Source of the DNA: Myxococcales bacterium
Lineage (GTDB): Bacteria; Myxococcota_C; UBA6777
Length of the DNA stretch: 64,000 nucleotides
Reading direction: 5' to 3'
Assembly: GCA_020632975.1 (NCBI GenBank)
Contig: JACKEL010000001.1
Coordinates: forward strand, 372,001 to 436,000
The position numbers were made by a program, and so were the translations under genes. Below the pieces are notes generated by a model, which was not told where the DNA came from, did not search any database, and worked only from the letters and a program-made list of their open reading frames with translations. Shown here one piece after another: positions 9,228 to 18,271 of this stretch (the stretch's first letter is position 1; each line of letters begins with the position of its first letter).

Positions 9228-10964
9228 TCAAGCCTTTGCTTCTTGACCCTTTTCGGTCTTGGCGGCTTTCTTGGTTTCTTTTTTCTTCTCTTCGATATCG
9301 CGTTGATGCGAGATGTACTGCGCGATATTGAAAGCGTGGTCACCAATACGCTCGAAGCTCGTCAACATATCGATGAAGATCAACCCAGCGTTTGCGTCAC
9401 AACGGCCTTCCACGATACGTGTGATGTGCGAGTCACGCAGCTCACCGCGCATCTTGTCGATTTGCCCTTCCAAACGAGAAGCCTCGTCCATGAAGTTGGC
9501 TTCGTAGTCTGTGACGTGCTTTTCAAGCAAGCTCAAAGCACGGCGAACCAACGCAGCGATCTCACGGATTTGCTCTTTTCCATCCTCAGAAAAGGTGATT
9601 TTATTATCATACTTTTTCTGAAGGAATCGCAGAAGTGCTTCGCAGTGATCGCCCACCTTTTCAAAGTTGTGCGCCATGTTCATGCAGTCACCGACTTCAG
9701 CACTGGTGCCTGCGGCGAGAGGCATACGAATAATCTCAGAGAGGTACTGGGTGAGTTCCTGTTCCAAGCCATCGATCTCGTCTTCGTGCTGGGCAACTTC
9801 TCTCGACAAAGCGCCTGCTTTGACATCTTCTTGCTCGAACAGCTTCATCACGGCATCAAACATCTCGACGGACTTTTGGGCCATGCGTTGAAGTTCTTTG
9901 CGAGCCGCGACCAAGGCGAGTTCTGGTGTGGCCATGAGGCTTGTTTCGAGATACACGAGGTGGCGCTCATCTGCACGCTCTTCTCCAGGGATCATCCGAA
10001 CCACAAAGGCCGAAAGATAGGAGATCAACGGCAAGAACAACAGCGTGTTGATCACGTTGAAAGTCGTGTGGAAGGCAGCCATCTGCGTGGCGACCCCTTT
10101 GGGCGCAAGCCACGCCACAAACGAAACAAACGGACCAAACAGAGCCACCGCCCAAAGCACCCCAACGACGTTGAAGGTCATGTGCGCGCGGGCAGCCCTC
10201 CGTGCAGAAACGCTCATCCCAAGGGAAGCGAGGTAAGCGGTGATCGTGGTCCCGATGTTCTCACCCAAGATCAAGGCCGAAGCTGTAGGGAAGTCGATCA
10301 GCCCTTGGTATGCGAAGTTGATGGTCAAAGCCATCGTCGCACTCGAAGACTGTAAGACGACGGTCATGACCGTCCCAATCGCGACACACAACAACAACGC
10401 GATGACCCCTGTTTGGGCAGAGTAGGTATGCAACAAGTTGGTGATGGTGGGCGAAGCAGCGATCACGCTTTTCATGCCCTTCACGGAGTCTTGCATAAAC
10501 ATCAAACCCAAGAACAACAAACCAAAGCCCACAAGGATCTCACCCCAAAGTGCGCGGCGCTTTCCTGCTCCCAAGAAGATCAAGACAACCCCAACGCCCA
10601 CAGCAGGACCCGCAAAGGTTGAGATGCTGAACTTGAAGCCCAAGATCGCGACGATCCAACCCGTCATCGTGGTGCCGATGTTGGCCCCCAAGATCACACC
10701 AATCGCTTGTGGCAAGGACAAAAACCCTGCGTGGGTGAGTCCGACCACCATCACGGTCGTTGCACTCGAAGACTGGATCATGCAAGTCACCAACAACCCT
10801 GTCAAAACACCTGCGATGGGGTTGCTGGTCATGCTTTGGAGCATTTGGCGCATCTTGGGACCCCCAGCGGAGTCCAAACCTTGGCTCATCAAGCGCATCC
10901 CGTAAAGGAATACCCCCAAGCCTCCAAAAACCCCCATCGCGACTTGTAACCAATTTGTTTGCAT
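9228..10964 (-). CDS. Na/Pi cotransporter family protein with C-terminal PhoU domain
   Basis: Inner-membrane phosphate transporter of 578 residues (PF02690 type). Two inverted Na/Pi repeats each carry the QSSSAT signature, the first MIQSSSATTVMVVG and the second VLQSSSATMALTINF, and each is accompanied by an ILGANIGTT/ILGENIGTT motif. From about residue 340 a cytosolic four-helix PhoU-like domain follows (with CMNMAHNFEKVGDHCE), ending in a Lys/Glu-rich tail. The start is the ATG at 10964 behind AAAGGATC. It lies 243 bp downstream of the arsC fusion on the same strand, which makes a link with arsenate stress possible, since arsenate enters cells by phosphate carriers. Confidence 0.92.
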   Translation of the reverse strand: MQTNWLQVAMGVFGGLGVFLYGMRLMSQGLDSAGGPKMRQMLQSMTSNPIAGVLTGLLVTCMIQSSSATTVMVVGLTHAGFLSLPQAIGVILGANIGTTMTGWIVAILGFKFSISTFAGPAVGVGVVLIFLGAGKRRALWGEILVGFGLLFLGLMFMQDSVKGMKSVIAASPTITNLLHTYSAQTGVIALLLCVAIGTVMTVVLQSSSATMALTINFAYQGLIDFPTASALILGENIGTTITAYLASLGMSVSARRAARAHMTFNVVGVLWAVALFGPFVSFVAWLAPKGVATQMAAFHTTFNVINTLLFLPLISYLSAFVVRMIPGEERADERHLVYLETSLMATPELALVAARKELQRMAQKSVEMFDAVMKLFEQEDVKAGALSREVAQHEDEIDGLEQELTQYLSEIIRMPLAAGTSAEVGDCMNMAHNFEKVGDHCEALLRFLQKKYDNKITFSEDGKEQIREIAALVRRALSLLEKHVTDYEANFMDEASRLEGQIDKMRGELRDSHITRIVEGRCDANAGLIFIDMLTSFERIGDHAFNIAQYISHQRDIEEKKKETKKAAKTEKGQEAKA

Positions 10965-11207
10965 AAGAACCGATCCTTTGTTCTTTTAGGAATGCTTCAC
11001 GCGCCCGCAAAGTTACGAACAACTTCGCTATCCACCCGAAGAGGCGCGAAAAGAACATAGCGGGAAACTACCCAAGGACATCGGCAGAATAGACACCGCG
11101 ATGCGTAGTTGTATCGCAGGCTTTGTAAATTGTTTGAAACTTTTCTGCAACACTTTCATGGGGGATGCTGTTTCGCCCTTATGTACCCTTCTTCACAACA
11201 CAAAATG

Positions 11208-12071
11208 CTAAAGCGAAACCAAAACGGTGGGTTCTTTGGAAGCTGGCATCTCTGCAAGCTCTTCAGATGTCAAACGCGCGTAAACTTCCACCAAGTTTCC
11301 ACTTGGATCACGAAGCCACAACTCATGCAAAGGGGTCCCACGCCAAGTCGTGCGAGGCACCTTGAAGACTTCCCAGCCCGCATCCACGGACCTGTTGTAC
11401 ACTTGAACCACTTCTTCACGCGTCTTTACGTCGATCCCTAGGTGATAAAGTGTGTCTTGGTGAAGCGTCATCCCATCATCCACCAACAACACAAAGTTGA
11501 GTCGAAGAGGCTCACTCACAAAAACCACATAGCGATGCGTCCACTCTTTGGGCTCCACACCCAGCAACCAAGAATAGAAGCGAGCCGCGCGCCCCAAGTC
11601 CTTGACGCGGATGCTGAGATGAAACTCGCTTGGTGTGTTGACCACAAGATCTCCCCGAAGCTCCCGCAACACAGACAACCGTCCTCGGATCTGCTCGCGA
11701 GCGATGCGAAAATGCTCAAGGCGTTGTTCTTCTGTGAGATCTTCTCCTTTGCGATCAGGATCTTGCAAAGGCCAGTGCAAGCGTTTCGCTTGCCCCAAAA
11801 AAACAGGACAAACCTCTTCCGCACACAATGTCACCACCAAATCAACCTCGTCAGGGTCGATCGTCTCGACGGACTTGGAGTGTTGCCCACGGATATCGAT
11901 GCCCACCTCGTCCATCGCTTGAATGGCGTAAGGATTGACCCGCGAAGGACTTGAGCCCGCAGACATTACCTTGACTTGCTCACCAAACATCGATCGCGCT
12001 AGACCTTCGGCCATCTGCGAACGCGCTGAGTTCGCGACACACAAAAACAAGATACTCTCGTAACGCATCAC
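11208..12071 (-). CDS. arsenate reductase (LMW-PTP type) fused to glyoxalase/VOC domain
   Basis: Two-domain protein of 287 residues. Residues 1-142 are an LMW-phosphatase-type ArsC: P-loop LCVANSARSQMAEG (CX5R, nucleophile Cys11) and a downstream cysteine pair in VVTLCAEEVCPVF, followed by LHWPLQDPDR. This domain reduces arsenate to arsenite. From about residue 148 a VOC/glyoxalase fold follows (EFHLSIRVKDLGRAARFYSW), with metal-ligand candidates His in FHLSI, His in YHLGID and Glu in NLVEVYA. This part resembles the organoarsenical lyase ArsI but has no vicinal cysteine pair where ArsI binds trivalent arsenic; TTWRGTPLHEL is found there instead. The gene overlaps acr3 by 4 bp (ATGA). Confidence 0.9.
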   Translation of the reverse strand: MMRYESILFLCVANSARSQMAEGLARSMFGEQVKVMSAGSSPSRVNPYAIQAMDEVGIDIRGQHSKSVETIDPDEVDLVVTLCAEEVCPVFLGQAKRLHWPLQDPDRKGEDLTEEQRLEHFRIAREQIRGRLSVLRELRGDLVVNTPSEFHLSIRVKDLGRAARFYSWLLGVEPKEWTHRYVVFVSEPLRLNFVLLVDDGMTLHQDTLYHLGIDVKTREEVVQVYNRSVDAGWEVFKVPRTTWRGTPLHELWLRDPSGNLVEVYARLTSEELAEMPASKEPTVLVSL

Positions 12072-13105
12072 ACACCCTCTCTCTTGCTAGGGTCAAACCA
12101 GCTTTTCGTTCGATTTGCAAAAGCGACCAAGGAAAGCATCACAGGCACTTCGATCAAGACACCCACCACTGTGGCGAGAGCCGCCCCCGAAGACAGACCA
12201 AACAAGCTAATCGCCACTGCAACAGCCAACTCAAAAAAGTTTGATGTCCCGATCATCGCGGCAGGTGCGGCCACTTCAAAAGGAAGTTTTAGCGCGCGAG
12301 CAAGACCGTAGGCGATAGCAAAGATCCCATAGCTTTGAATCAACAATGGCACCGCGATCAACAAAACCTTGGTGGGTTGGGACAACAGCGTCTTCGCTTG
12401 AAAGCCAAACAACAACACAACCGTCAACAACAAACCAATCATAGAGGTCGGTTTCAACAACCCCGCGAATCTCTCAAGACCTTGCTCTCCTTGCGATCGC
12501 ATCAAGCGATGACGTGTCCATAAGCCCGCCAACAACGGCACCACCACGAAGATCACAACCGAAGCGAAAAGTGTCTCCCATGGCACTTTCAGATTTGTGA
12601 CCCCCAAAAGCAGCCCAGCAATCGGAGCAAAAGCGAAGACCAAGATGATATCGTTTACGGAGACTTGAACAAGCGTATAGTTTGCATCGCCATCCGTAAG
12701 ATGGCTCCAAACAAAGACCATCGCTGTGCAAGGCGCAACCCCCAACAAGATCATCCCAGCGATGTATTCTTGCGCCTCAGTGGGTGTTACCCAACCTGTA
12801 AAAACGTATTTAAAGAAAAAGACACCCAACGCTGCCATCGTAAAAGGCTTGATCAACCAGTTGACAACAAGCGTAAGCAAAAGACCTTTTGGCTTTCTAC
12901 CCACGTCTTTCAAACAACTGGGATCGACCTTCAACATCATCGGGTAAATCATCAACCAGATCAGCAAAGCCACCACGAGGTTGACCCCAGCCCACTCCAG
13001 ACGAGAAACCCACGTAAAAACAAAGGGGAAAAAGTTACCGAGCCCAACACCCACAAGGATAGATAAACCAACCCAGATCGATAAAAATCGCTCAAAAAGA
13101 CCCAT
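12068..13105 (-). CDS. acr3: arsenite efflux transporter Acr3
   Basis: Arsenite/H+ antiporter of 345 residues with about ten hydrophobic helices. Family marks include the N-terminal ERFLSIWVGLSILVGVGLG, the conserved Cys-containing GVAPCTAMVFVWSHL (the transport cysteine region) and TSNFFELAVAVAISLFGLSS. It exports the arsenite made by the fused reductase encoded immediately downstream with a 4-bp overlap. arsR lies 39 bp upstream on the same strand, completing an arsR-acr3-arsC operon. Confidence 0.95.
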   Translation of the reverse strand: MGLFERFLSIWVGLSILVGVGLGNFFPFVFTWVSRLEWAGVNLVVALLIWLMIYPMMLKVDPSCLKDVGRKPKGLLLTLVVNWLIKPFTMAALGVFFFKYVFTGWVTPTEAQEYIAGMILLGVAPCTAMVFVWSHLTDGDANYTLVQVSVNDIILVFAFAPIAGLLLGVTNLKVPWETLFASVVIFVVVPLLAGLWTRHRLMRSQGEQGLERFAGLLKPTSMIGLLLTVVLLFGFQAKTLLSQPTKVLLIAVPLLIQSYGIFAIAYGLARALKLPFEVAAPAAMIGTSNFFELAVAVAISLFGLSSGAALATVVGVLIEVPVMLSLVAFANRTKSWFDPSKREGV

Positions 13106-13144
13106 CGAAAAAACTCCTCTGTTTATGAGTAAGCATTTGTCCCA

Positions 13145-13474
13145 TCACTCTAAGCTTTGTAGCAAAGCCTTAAAGAGCACCAAAGCGTTGGGTTCTACGC
13201 AATAACAAACCCTAGGCCCCGCGATCTCGCCCCGTATCCACCCCGCGTCCTTTAGAATCTTCAGATGCTGAGAGACCGTCGATTGCGCCAAAGGCAATTC
13301 CTCGACGATCTCCCCACAAACACAAGCACGACGACGCACCAACAAACGCAGTATCGCTATCCTTGCAGGATGACCAAGCGCTTTCGCCAAACGCGAAAAC
13401 ACTTCATTTGCGGCATCCTCCCCTTCTGGGAACGCGAACTCTGCCGCAGGTGGACAACAATTCTCTTTTTCCAT
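13145..13474 (-). CDS. arsR: ArsR family arsenite-responsive repressor
   Basis: Winged-helix repressor of 109 residues. The metal-binding motif ACVCGEIVEEL at the start of helix alpha-3 (Cys51 and Cys53) is the canonical arsenite site, followed by the recognition helix LAQSTVSQHLKILKDAGW. Two extra cysteine pairs, Cys6-Cys7 and Cys90/Cys92, are unusual and may add ligands. The start is the ATG at 13474 with AGGGAGGT upstream. It heads the ars operon; an ATCGT-N6-ACGAT palindrome upstream is its likely operator. Confidence 0.93.
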   Translation of the reverse strand: MEKENCCPPAAEFAFPEGEDAANEVFSRLAKALGHPARIAILRLLVRRRACVCGEIVEELPLAQSTVSQHLKILKDAGWIRGEIAGPRVCYCVEPNALVLFKALLQSLE

Positions 13475-13498
13475 CCGATGTACCTCCCTTCATCGTCC

Positions 13499-13514
13499 AT
13501 CGTCGATATACGAT
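13499..13514. promoter_or_regulatory. inverted repeat, likely ArsR operator
   Basis: ATCGTCGATATACGAT: perfect 5-bp arms separated by 6 bases, 25 bp upstream of the arsR ATG. The 5-6-5 spacing resembles known ArsR boxes of the ATCAA-N6-TTGAT kind. The assignment rests on position and symmetry only. Confidence 0.5.
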
Positions 13515-13649
13515 AAAAGAAAGCGATGTCAACATGCAGAGAAATCTTCTCAAAGCAAAAGCCCCAAACGCACAAAGGCACGATGCGAAGAGAGGCATGC
13601 TCTCATCATCACCGTGCCATCGAGAAGATCGCGAGTTGTCGTGGAAGGA

Positions 13650-14486
13650 TCAAGGGTGTTCTGTAGGAGGCAAAGCATCGTCTTTGGGGGCGGTAGGCTC
13701 TGTCGCTTTCGAGAAGGTCGAGCGAGGAAGAAAAGGATACAGCATCTGCACAAAGTAATTTTGGGGGATGGACTCTTCGATCCCGTAGGCTTCGGGTTCG
13801 CGGTGAGGCTCGTAATACGTCCCAAAGATCAGGTCCATCAGCGGCATGAGGTTGGCAAAGTTGTAATGGGCGTTGCGATCTCTGTCATGGTGCCAGTGAT
13901 GAAGCTCTGGTGAACCAAGCAGATACTTGATCGGCCCCACCTCTAGGCGCACATTGGAATGAATGAAGATCCCCCAAAGACCGCGAAGAACGATCAACCC
14001 CGCGATGGTGTGCAACGAAAATCCAAAGACGATGGCAGGAAGGTTGACGATCAAGCGCGTATAAACCCCATCCAAAGGGTGTTCTCGAAAGGCCGCCAAC
14101 CAATCAAGGTGTTCTGCGGTGTGATGGATCTTATGAAAACGCCACAAGATCTCGTAACGATGGGCCATACGATGTCCCCAGTAGATCAGCAAGTCACCCA
14201 ACAACACGACTTCGAGCGCTTGTAACCACCAAGGCTGCTTGGCAACGGCTTCGCGAAAACCCGCAGGAACGACAAGATCGGCCCCTTGCGAAAACAAAGT
14301 CAGGCAAAAAACCGTCAGGCTTCCCCAAAGCAACGACTGTCCCAAGAAAAAAGCCAAGTCCGTCAGCCAATTTTCCCTGAATATCGGCTGTTTTCGCGCC
14401 GTAAACAAAGACTCCAAAGGCAACATCACCAGCCAAACCGCAAAAAACGTCGTAACCAAAGAGAAGATCTCTTGCATCGAAAACAT
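13650..14486 (-). CDS. sterol desaturase / fatty acid hydroxylase superfamily protein
   Basis: Membrane di-iron enzyme of 278 residues. The three histidine clusters of the superfamily are present: HRMAH, HKIHHT and later SPELHHWHHDRD, between hydrophobic helices. It probably hydroxylates or desaturates a lipid (sterol, fatty acid or carotenoid); the substrate is unknown. The start is the ATG at 14486 because TAGGAG lies 7 bases upstream; a GTG at 14504 in the same frame lies inside that ribosome site. It has a Pro/Thr-rich hydrophilic C-terminus. Confidence 0.88.
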   Translation of the reverse strand: MFSMQEIFSLVTTFFAVWLVMLPLESLFTARKQPIFRENWLTDLAFFLGQSLLWGSLTVFCLTLFSQGADLVVPAGFREAVAKQPWWLQALEVVLLGDLLIYWGHRMAHRYEILWRFHKIHHTAEHLDWLAAFREHPLDGVYTRLIVNLPAIVFGFSLHTIAGLIVLRGLWGIFIHSNVRLEVGPIKYLLGSPELHHWHHDRDRNAHYNFANLMPLMDLIFGTYYEPHREPEAYGIEESIPQNYFVQMLYPFLPRSTFSKATEPTAPKDDALPPTEHP

Positions 14487-14547
14487 CGAACTGCTCCTAC
14501 CCACCGTCAGAATGGAACACTACTCGAAAAACAAAGAAAGATTCTTA

Positions 14548-14943
14548 CTATTTTTTCTTTTGTGGCTGACACTCCATGGATGCCTTGGTCAACATGAAGT
14601 ACAGATGATTGAGTTCCTTTTCGCTGAGAATGACGGTGCTGACTCGCCTTTTCAGACGAATTCCCGACTTGGTGGAGCCCATATAGATGGTGCTAAACTT
14701 TGCGTGAAGGATCTTGCGTGCGGTATCCACCTTGTTCATCGCAGCGAGACAACCCGCGACAGGCATCACCACTTTTTGGGACTTTTGCGAATGGATTTTG
14801 TTGGCGGGGATGCTGGGGGTTCCCTTGGTTTGGACTTTGGGGTTGTTTGTGTTTTGCGCGCTAACGACAGAAACAATCAGAGCAGAGATCGCAAACAAAA
14901 GTGCGAGAGGACGGGCAACACGGGACATACCAGAAACAGCCAT
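14548..14943 (-). CDS. small secreted protein, unknown family
   Basis: Predicted periplasmic or secreted protein of 131 residues. It has a clear signal peptide (basic RVARPLALLFAISALIVS, cleavage after VVSA). The mature part is basic, with PSIPANKIHSQ and two lone cysteines, which could form one disulfide. The start is the ATG at 14943 with AGGAG 8 bases upstream. It lies 61 bp upstream of the desaturase gene on the same strand and may be co-transcribed with it. I do not recognise the fold. Confidence 0.7.
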   Translation of the reverse strand: MAVSGMSRVARPLALLFAISALIVSVVSAQNTNNPKVQTKGTPSIPANKIHSQKSQKVVMPVAGCLAAMNKVDTARKILHAKFSTIYMGSTKSGIRLKRRVSTVILSEKELNHLYFMLTKASMECQPQKKK

Positions 14944-15259
14944 CTTTTTGTTCTCCTCAGTGTCTATGGGTTGTCTGTTCTGGAGAAAAAGATAGCTGGG
15001 CGTCCTCGCCGATATGTCAGAAAAATGTGAGTATTTCTTCTTTTTTGTGTGAGCTAGAGAGAGAAAACGACCTTGCAAAAAGAGGCATTGCATAAAGATT
15101 TGCAGTTCTCGCACTTCTTACAAAACCTTCTTGGATCAACTGCCGAGAATAAGGCCGTTGATGGTGTCTGTGCGTCCTGCATAACACATCCAACCCATCC
15201 TTTTTGGGATGCTTTGAAAGCGCTGCGCCTTGAAGGTGCCCTAACATTCGAGCGGATCG
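14944..15259. other. divergent intergenic region
   Basis: This 316-bp region lies between the divergent secreted-protein gene and the EF-hand/lysozyme gene and presumably holds both promoters. A weak plus-strand frame (15073-15324, TTG start) overlaps the next gene and is not called. Confidence 0.5.
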
Positions 15260-16525
15260 ATGTCGAACAAGATCAACAAGTCCAATTTTCAAGAACAATT
15301 TCGCAACAAAGAACTCCGCCTTAGCGATCTTCAGCAGTCTTCTGCGCTTACCTCTTCGATGAAAGAGGCCGTCAAAGGCGCAGATATCAACCACGATGGA
15401 AAGATCAGTGGCACCAAAGAAGGTGAGCGACTTTTCAAGGCCATGGATCGCTTTGACCGCGATGGCAGCCAATATTCGATGACCCGCACGCCTGCTGTGG
15501 AAGCTTTGTTGGGTGCGGTACAGTCTCCCCAAGCCCAGCCCACGCAGCCTGCCGATCCCGCCCAGCCCGCGCCTCCCACCACAACCATCACGCGCGCAGC
15601 TTTCCAAGCCGCGCTTGAAGACAAGCAGATCCAACTCTCTGATCTGCAAGGCAATAGCGCCATCCCACGAGATGTCCAGTCTGCCGTGCGCAAAGCTGAC
15701 CTCAACCACGATGGCAAGATCAACAATGACCGCGAAGCCAGCGAGCTTTTCAAAGTCATGGATCGCTTTGATCGCGATGGCAACGCGCAAACGATGACCC
15801 GCACCACAGTGCTAGATGCATTGCTGGGTGCAGCAAATCCCAAACCACCGCCACCCACCGCAGACCCCAACCGCGCAGTACGTGGTGAGTTTGGTTTCCA
15901 ACCCAACGCCAAGACCCTCGCCAATGCCCGCAAAACGGACATGGGCCAAAAGATCCCTGAAAAAATGGAACAGTACAGAGAGACTTATCTCAAAGCCTCT
16001 GCACTGACGGGCGTTCCCGCAGAGATCATCGCAGCGCTTCACGCCAACGAATCCAACTTTGGCGATTATCGGGCCTCAACTCACGGTCCCGAGTCGGGCT
16101 TTGGTTTGGACGATCGCTATGTCTCGACATCTTGGGGCAACAGCAAACTTGAAGAGTACGGTCTGGGCCGTTGGGAGCGAGGAACAGGCTCTGCGAAGAG
16201 CGTGTTCCAAAGCGCGGTGATTGCGGCTGAACACCTGAAGAGAAACGCGGCTTATGCGGATATCTCGATTGATGGACAGATGAGCGCAGGCGATCTTGCA
16301 GGGGCAGCGATGTCTTATATGCAAGGAACCAGCGCAGCAGAAAAAGCCCATGACCGCGGAACCAGTTGGATGTTCAAGCCTGACGACAACAACCCCCATC
16401 CCCTTCACCCAGGTGGCACCAGCCGTACACGTGGTGGTCGCACCGTCCGCGTCCAACCTTCTCGCAAGGAAGGGCTTTTACGTTGGGATACCCTGCTTCC
16501 TTTGATCAAAGAGAGCCTACGCTAA
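15260..16525 (+). CDS. EF-hand repeat protein with lysozyme-like C-terminal domain
   Basis: Protein of 421 residues with two tandem modules of about 80 residues. Each has a pair of EF-hand-like calcium loops: DINHDGKIS with DRFDRDGS, then DLNHDGKIN with DRFDRDGN. A Pro/Thr linker separates them. From about residue 225 a lysozyme/transglycosylase-like domain follows (IIAALHANESNFGDYR with a likely catalytic Glu, then ESGFGLDDRY and AAEHLKRNAAY). No signal peptide is visible at MSNKINKSNF, so export would need another route, or the protein acts inside or after lysis. The ribosome site before the ATG is weak. It is a single gene. Confidence 0.8.
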   Translation: MSNKINKSNFQEQFRNKELRLSDLQQSSALTSSMKEAVKGADINHDGKISGTKEGERLFKAMDRFDRDGSQYSMTRTPAVEALLGAVQSPQAQPTQPADPAQPAPPTTTITRAAFQAALEDKQIQLSDLQGNSAIPRDVQSAVRKADLNHDGKINNDREASELFKVMDRFDRDGNAQTMTRTTVLDALLGAANPKPPPPTADPNRAVRGEFGFQPNAKTLANARKTDMGQKIPEKMEQYRETYLKASALTGVPAEIIAALHANESNFGDYRASTHGPESGFGLDDRYVSTSWGNSKLEEYGLGRWERGTGSAKSVFQSAVIAAEHLKRNAAYADISIDGQMSAGDLAGAAMSYMQGTSAAEKAHDRGTSWMFKPDDNNPHPLHPGGTSRTRGGRTVRVQPSRKEGLLRWDTLLPLIKESLR

Positions 16526-17670
16526 TCCCCTCCTTACACAAATCCCCCTCCCCATTCCAATCTCCCCGACTCAAGGCTTGATACGTGGATCTTGCATCTG
16601 ACGTACACTTTCCTTCATCTGTTCCTCAGCGACACCACGCTCACATTGGGGCTTTCCCTCTCATTACGCACAGAAAAGCCCTTCCAACACGCCACTAGCA
16701 GCTCCACTCATACAGCATAGAGCGTTTCAAAGTTCAGCAACGCCTCTCCCCCTACGGGTCGAAAAACAGAGTCACCACGTTGCAGCGAGACGCCCGAATA
16801 TCCGACGAAAAGAATGGGTTAAGTAGCATACTGGCGCGGCGCCCCTGCGGTAAGCGGCTCAACAAGCGAACCTTTTGGCGAGGAGATCACAGAAGACAAG
16901 CCACCACCGTAGAAATAGAAATATATCTTTGAAGGATTTTGTTGAGTGATTGAAAAACCCCCGTGTTTTCCGCCCAAACGTACAGATTAAAAGAAGATCG
17001 CGAAAAACAAAAACACCTCAAAAAAGAGAATCATCCATCTTTTATCCCAAGACCTCCTCGATTCGGCCTGCTCACCCAGCGCAAACATAACAGAAATCCG
17101 CGCAAACCCGATATAAAATTCCATTTGACGAGAAAGCTTACAAAAGTTAAGATGGCCTTGCTACATGCCCAAACAAATAAAGGATTGATCTTCATAAGAT
17201 TTTCAACAAAAGCAAAGCCTTCTTCGCCATGACGCCTTGTGTCGTCTCATGGAGTCTTTTTGACCCACTGCGCTCGCTGTGCGTGCAAGAAGTCACTCTA
17301 TGAACAGATAGATGTAAGTTCATGTCTGGGAAGAATTTTCCTAGGCCCAAGGTCACTCGATCCCCAACGATTTGGGGTGCGGGTCGGTAGCTATGGGGCT
17401 TTGCTTCAGGAGGATGTCATGCAGGGCATGGAGTCAACGATCCTTGAGACCACTTCAGGCCCTCCTCAAGTCCATCCTGTAAATGACCGTATTTGCAAAA
17501 CAACAAAAGAAAATTCAAATCAATGGAATGATCTTTGAAGAAGAATACAACGGTTTTTGACGATCCAAAAAGATGACGCACAAGACGTGTTGCGATTGGA
17601 TGCGAAGACCTTTCAAGATTCAAACAATCGATGCTTTCGATGCTTTCGCGGACACAAGATGGAGAGCCCC
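16526..17670. other. 1.1-kb region without a recognised gene
   Basis: No convincing coding sequence, tRNA or repeat was found. It is AT-rich around 16900-17200. A short minus-strand open stretch (about 16690-16810) reads protein-like (VGYSGVSLQRGDSVFRPVGG) but has stops at both ends and no start, so at best it is a remnant. The 3' part should hold the promoter of the large plus-strand locus that follows. Confidence 0.6.
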
Positions 17671-18138
17671 ATGTTTTCAAACGCAAGCAAAAATGCTCTG
17701 TTCTTTCTTTCCTTCCTCTCTTTGCTCCTTTTTGCCCCAGGTTGCCCCAATACCACCAACCAAGAAGGAAACACCCAGAACGACGGAGGGACCACAGAAA
17801 AAACGGTCCAGCCACTCAATTGCGAGAAAGGCACTGCGTGTTTCGTCGTAGGGAACCAAGATGTCCGCGCTTGCGACATCCTCCTCAAAAACAGCGCGGC
17901 TGTTCAAAATCCCCGCGTAGAGTTTGATGTAGAAGCCATCGGTCAATTCAAGCACCGCGATACAAGATTGGCACTTTCTTTCATCCAACAAAAAGACAAT
18001 GGGTTTGCGGCTGGAAAGTACGCAGCACTCGTTCGTATGGATGGAGATCTTGCAGGGCTTGAGATCAGCCAAGCCACTTGTTACGACCGCAAAGGTGCCA
18101 AGATCGACGCTCCCGATGTACGGATGGAACGTCCCTAA
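17671..18138 (+). CDS. small lipoprotein, unknown function
   Basis: Predicted lipoprotein of 155 residues. The ATG at 17671 follows GGAGAG by six bases; upstream in-frame starts (17557, 17659) would bury the signal. The signal peptide ALFFLSFLSLLLFAPGC ends in a lipobox cysteine, then a short Asn/Thr/Gly-rich tether. The mature domain has two cysteine pairs (CEKGTACF, ACDILL and TCYDRKG) and looks like a small beta-sandwich. It is the first gene of the 44-kb plus-strand surface-protein locus and ends 133 bp before A1. Confidence 0.75.
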   Translation: MFSNASKNALFFLSFLSLLLFAPGCPNTTNQEGNTQNDGGTTEKTVQPLNCEKGTACFVVGNQDVRACDILLKNSAAVQNPRVEFDVEAIGQFKHRDTRLALSFIQQKDNGFAAGKYAALVRMDGDLAGLEISQATCYDRKGAKIDAPDVRMERP

Positions 18139-18271
18139 GCTTCCACCCAAGACACCGACACATTCGACAGAAAAGAGATCAGAGGAGCGCTCGAAGCTTA
18201 TCGAGCGATGCCCAGCGCCAAAACGCCGCGTCCCAGATCTCCAACGAATTGTTTGGGAAAGGTTTTTCTAC

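Noticed and set aside
9153..10355. 400-codon plus-strand open frame antisense to the Na/Pi cotransporter
   Set aside because: It lies opposite a clear transporter gene, has low-complexity His/Arg-rich composition and no ribosome site; an artefact of codon bias.
15073..15324. 83-codon plus-strand frame before the EF-hand/lysozyme gene
   Set aside because: TTG start without a ribosome site and overlaps the well-supported ATG at 15260 in another frame.
16690..16810. Minus-strand protein-like stretch in the gene-free region
   Set aside because: Only about 36 codons, stop codons at both ends and no start; at most a remnant.
17239..17538. 99-codon frame upstream of the small lipoprotein
   Set aside because: No ribosome site, no recognisable motif and mixed composition; probably chance.
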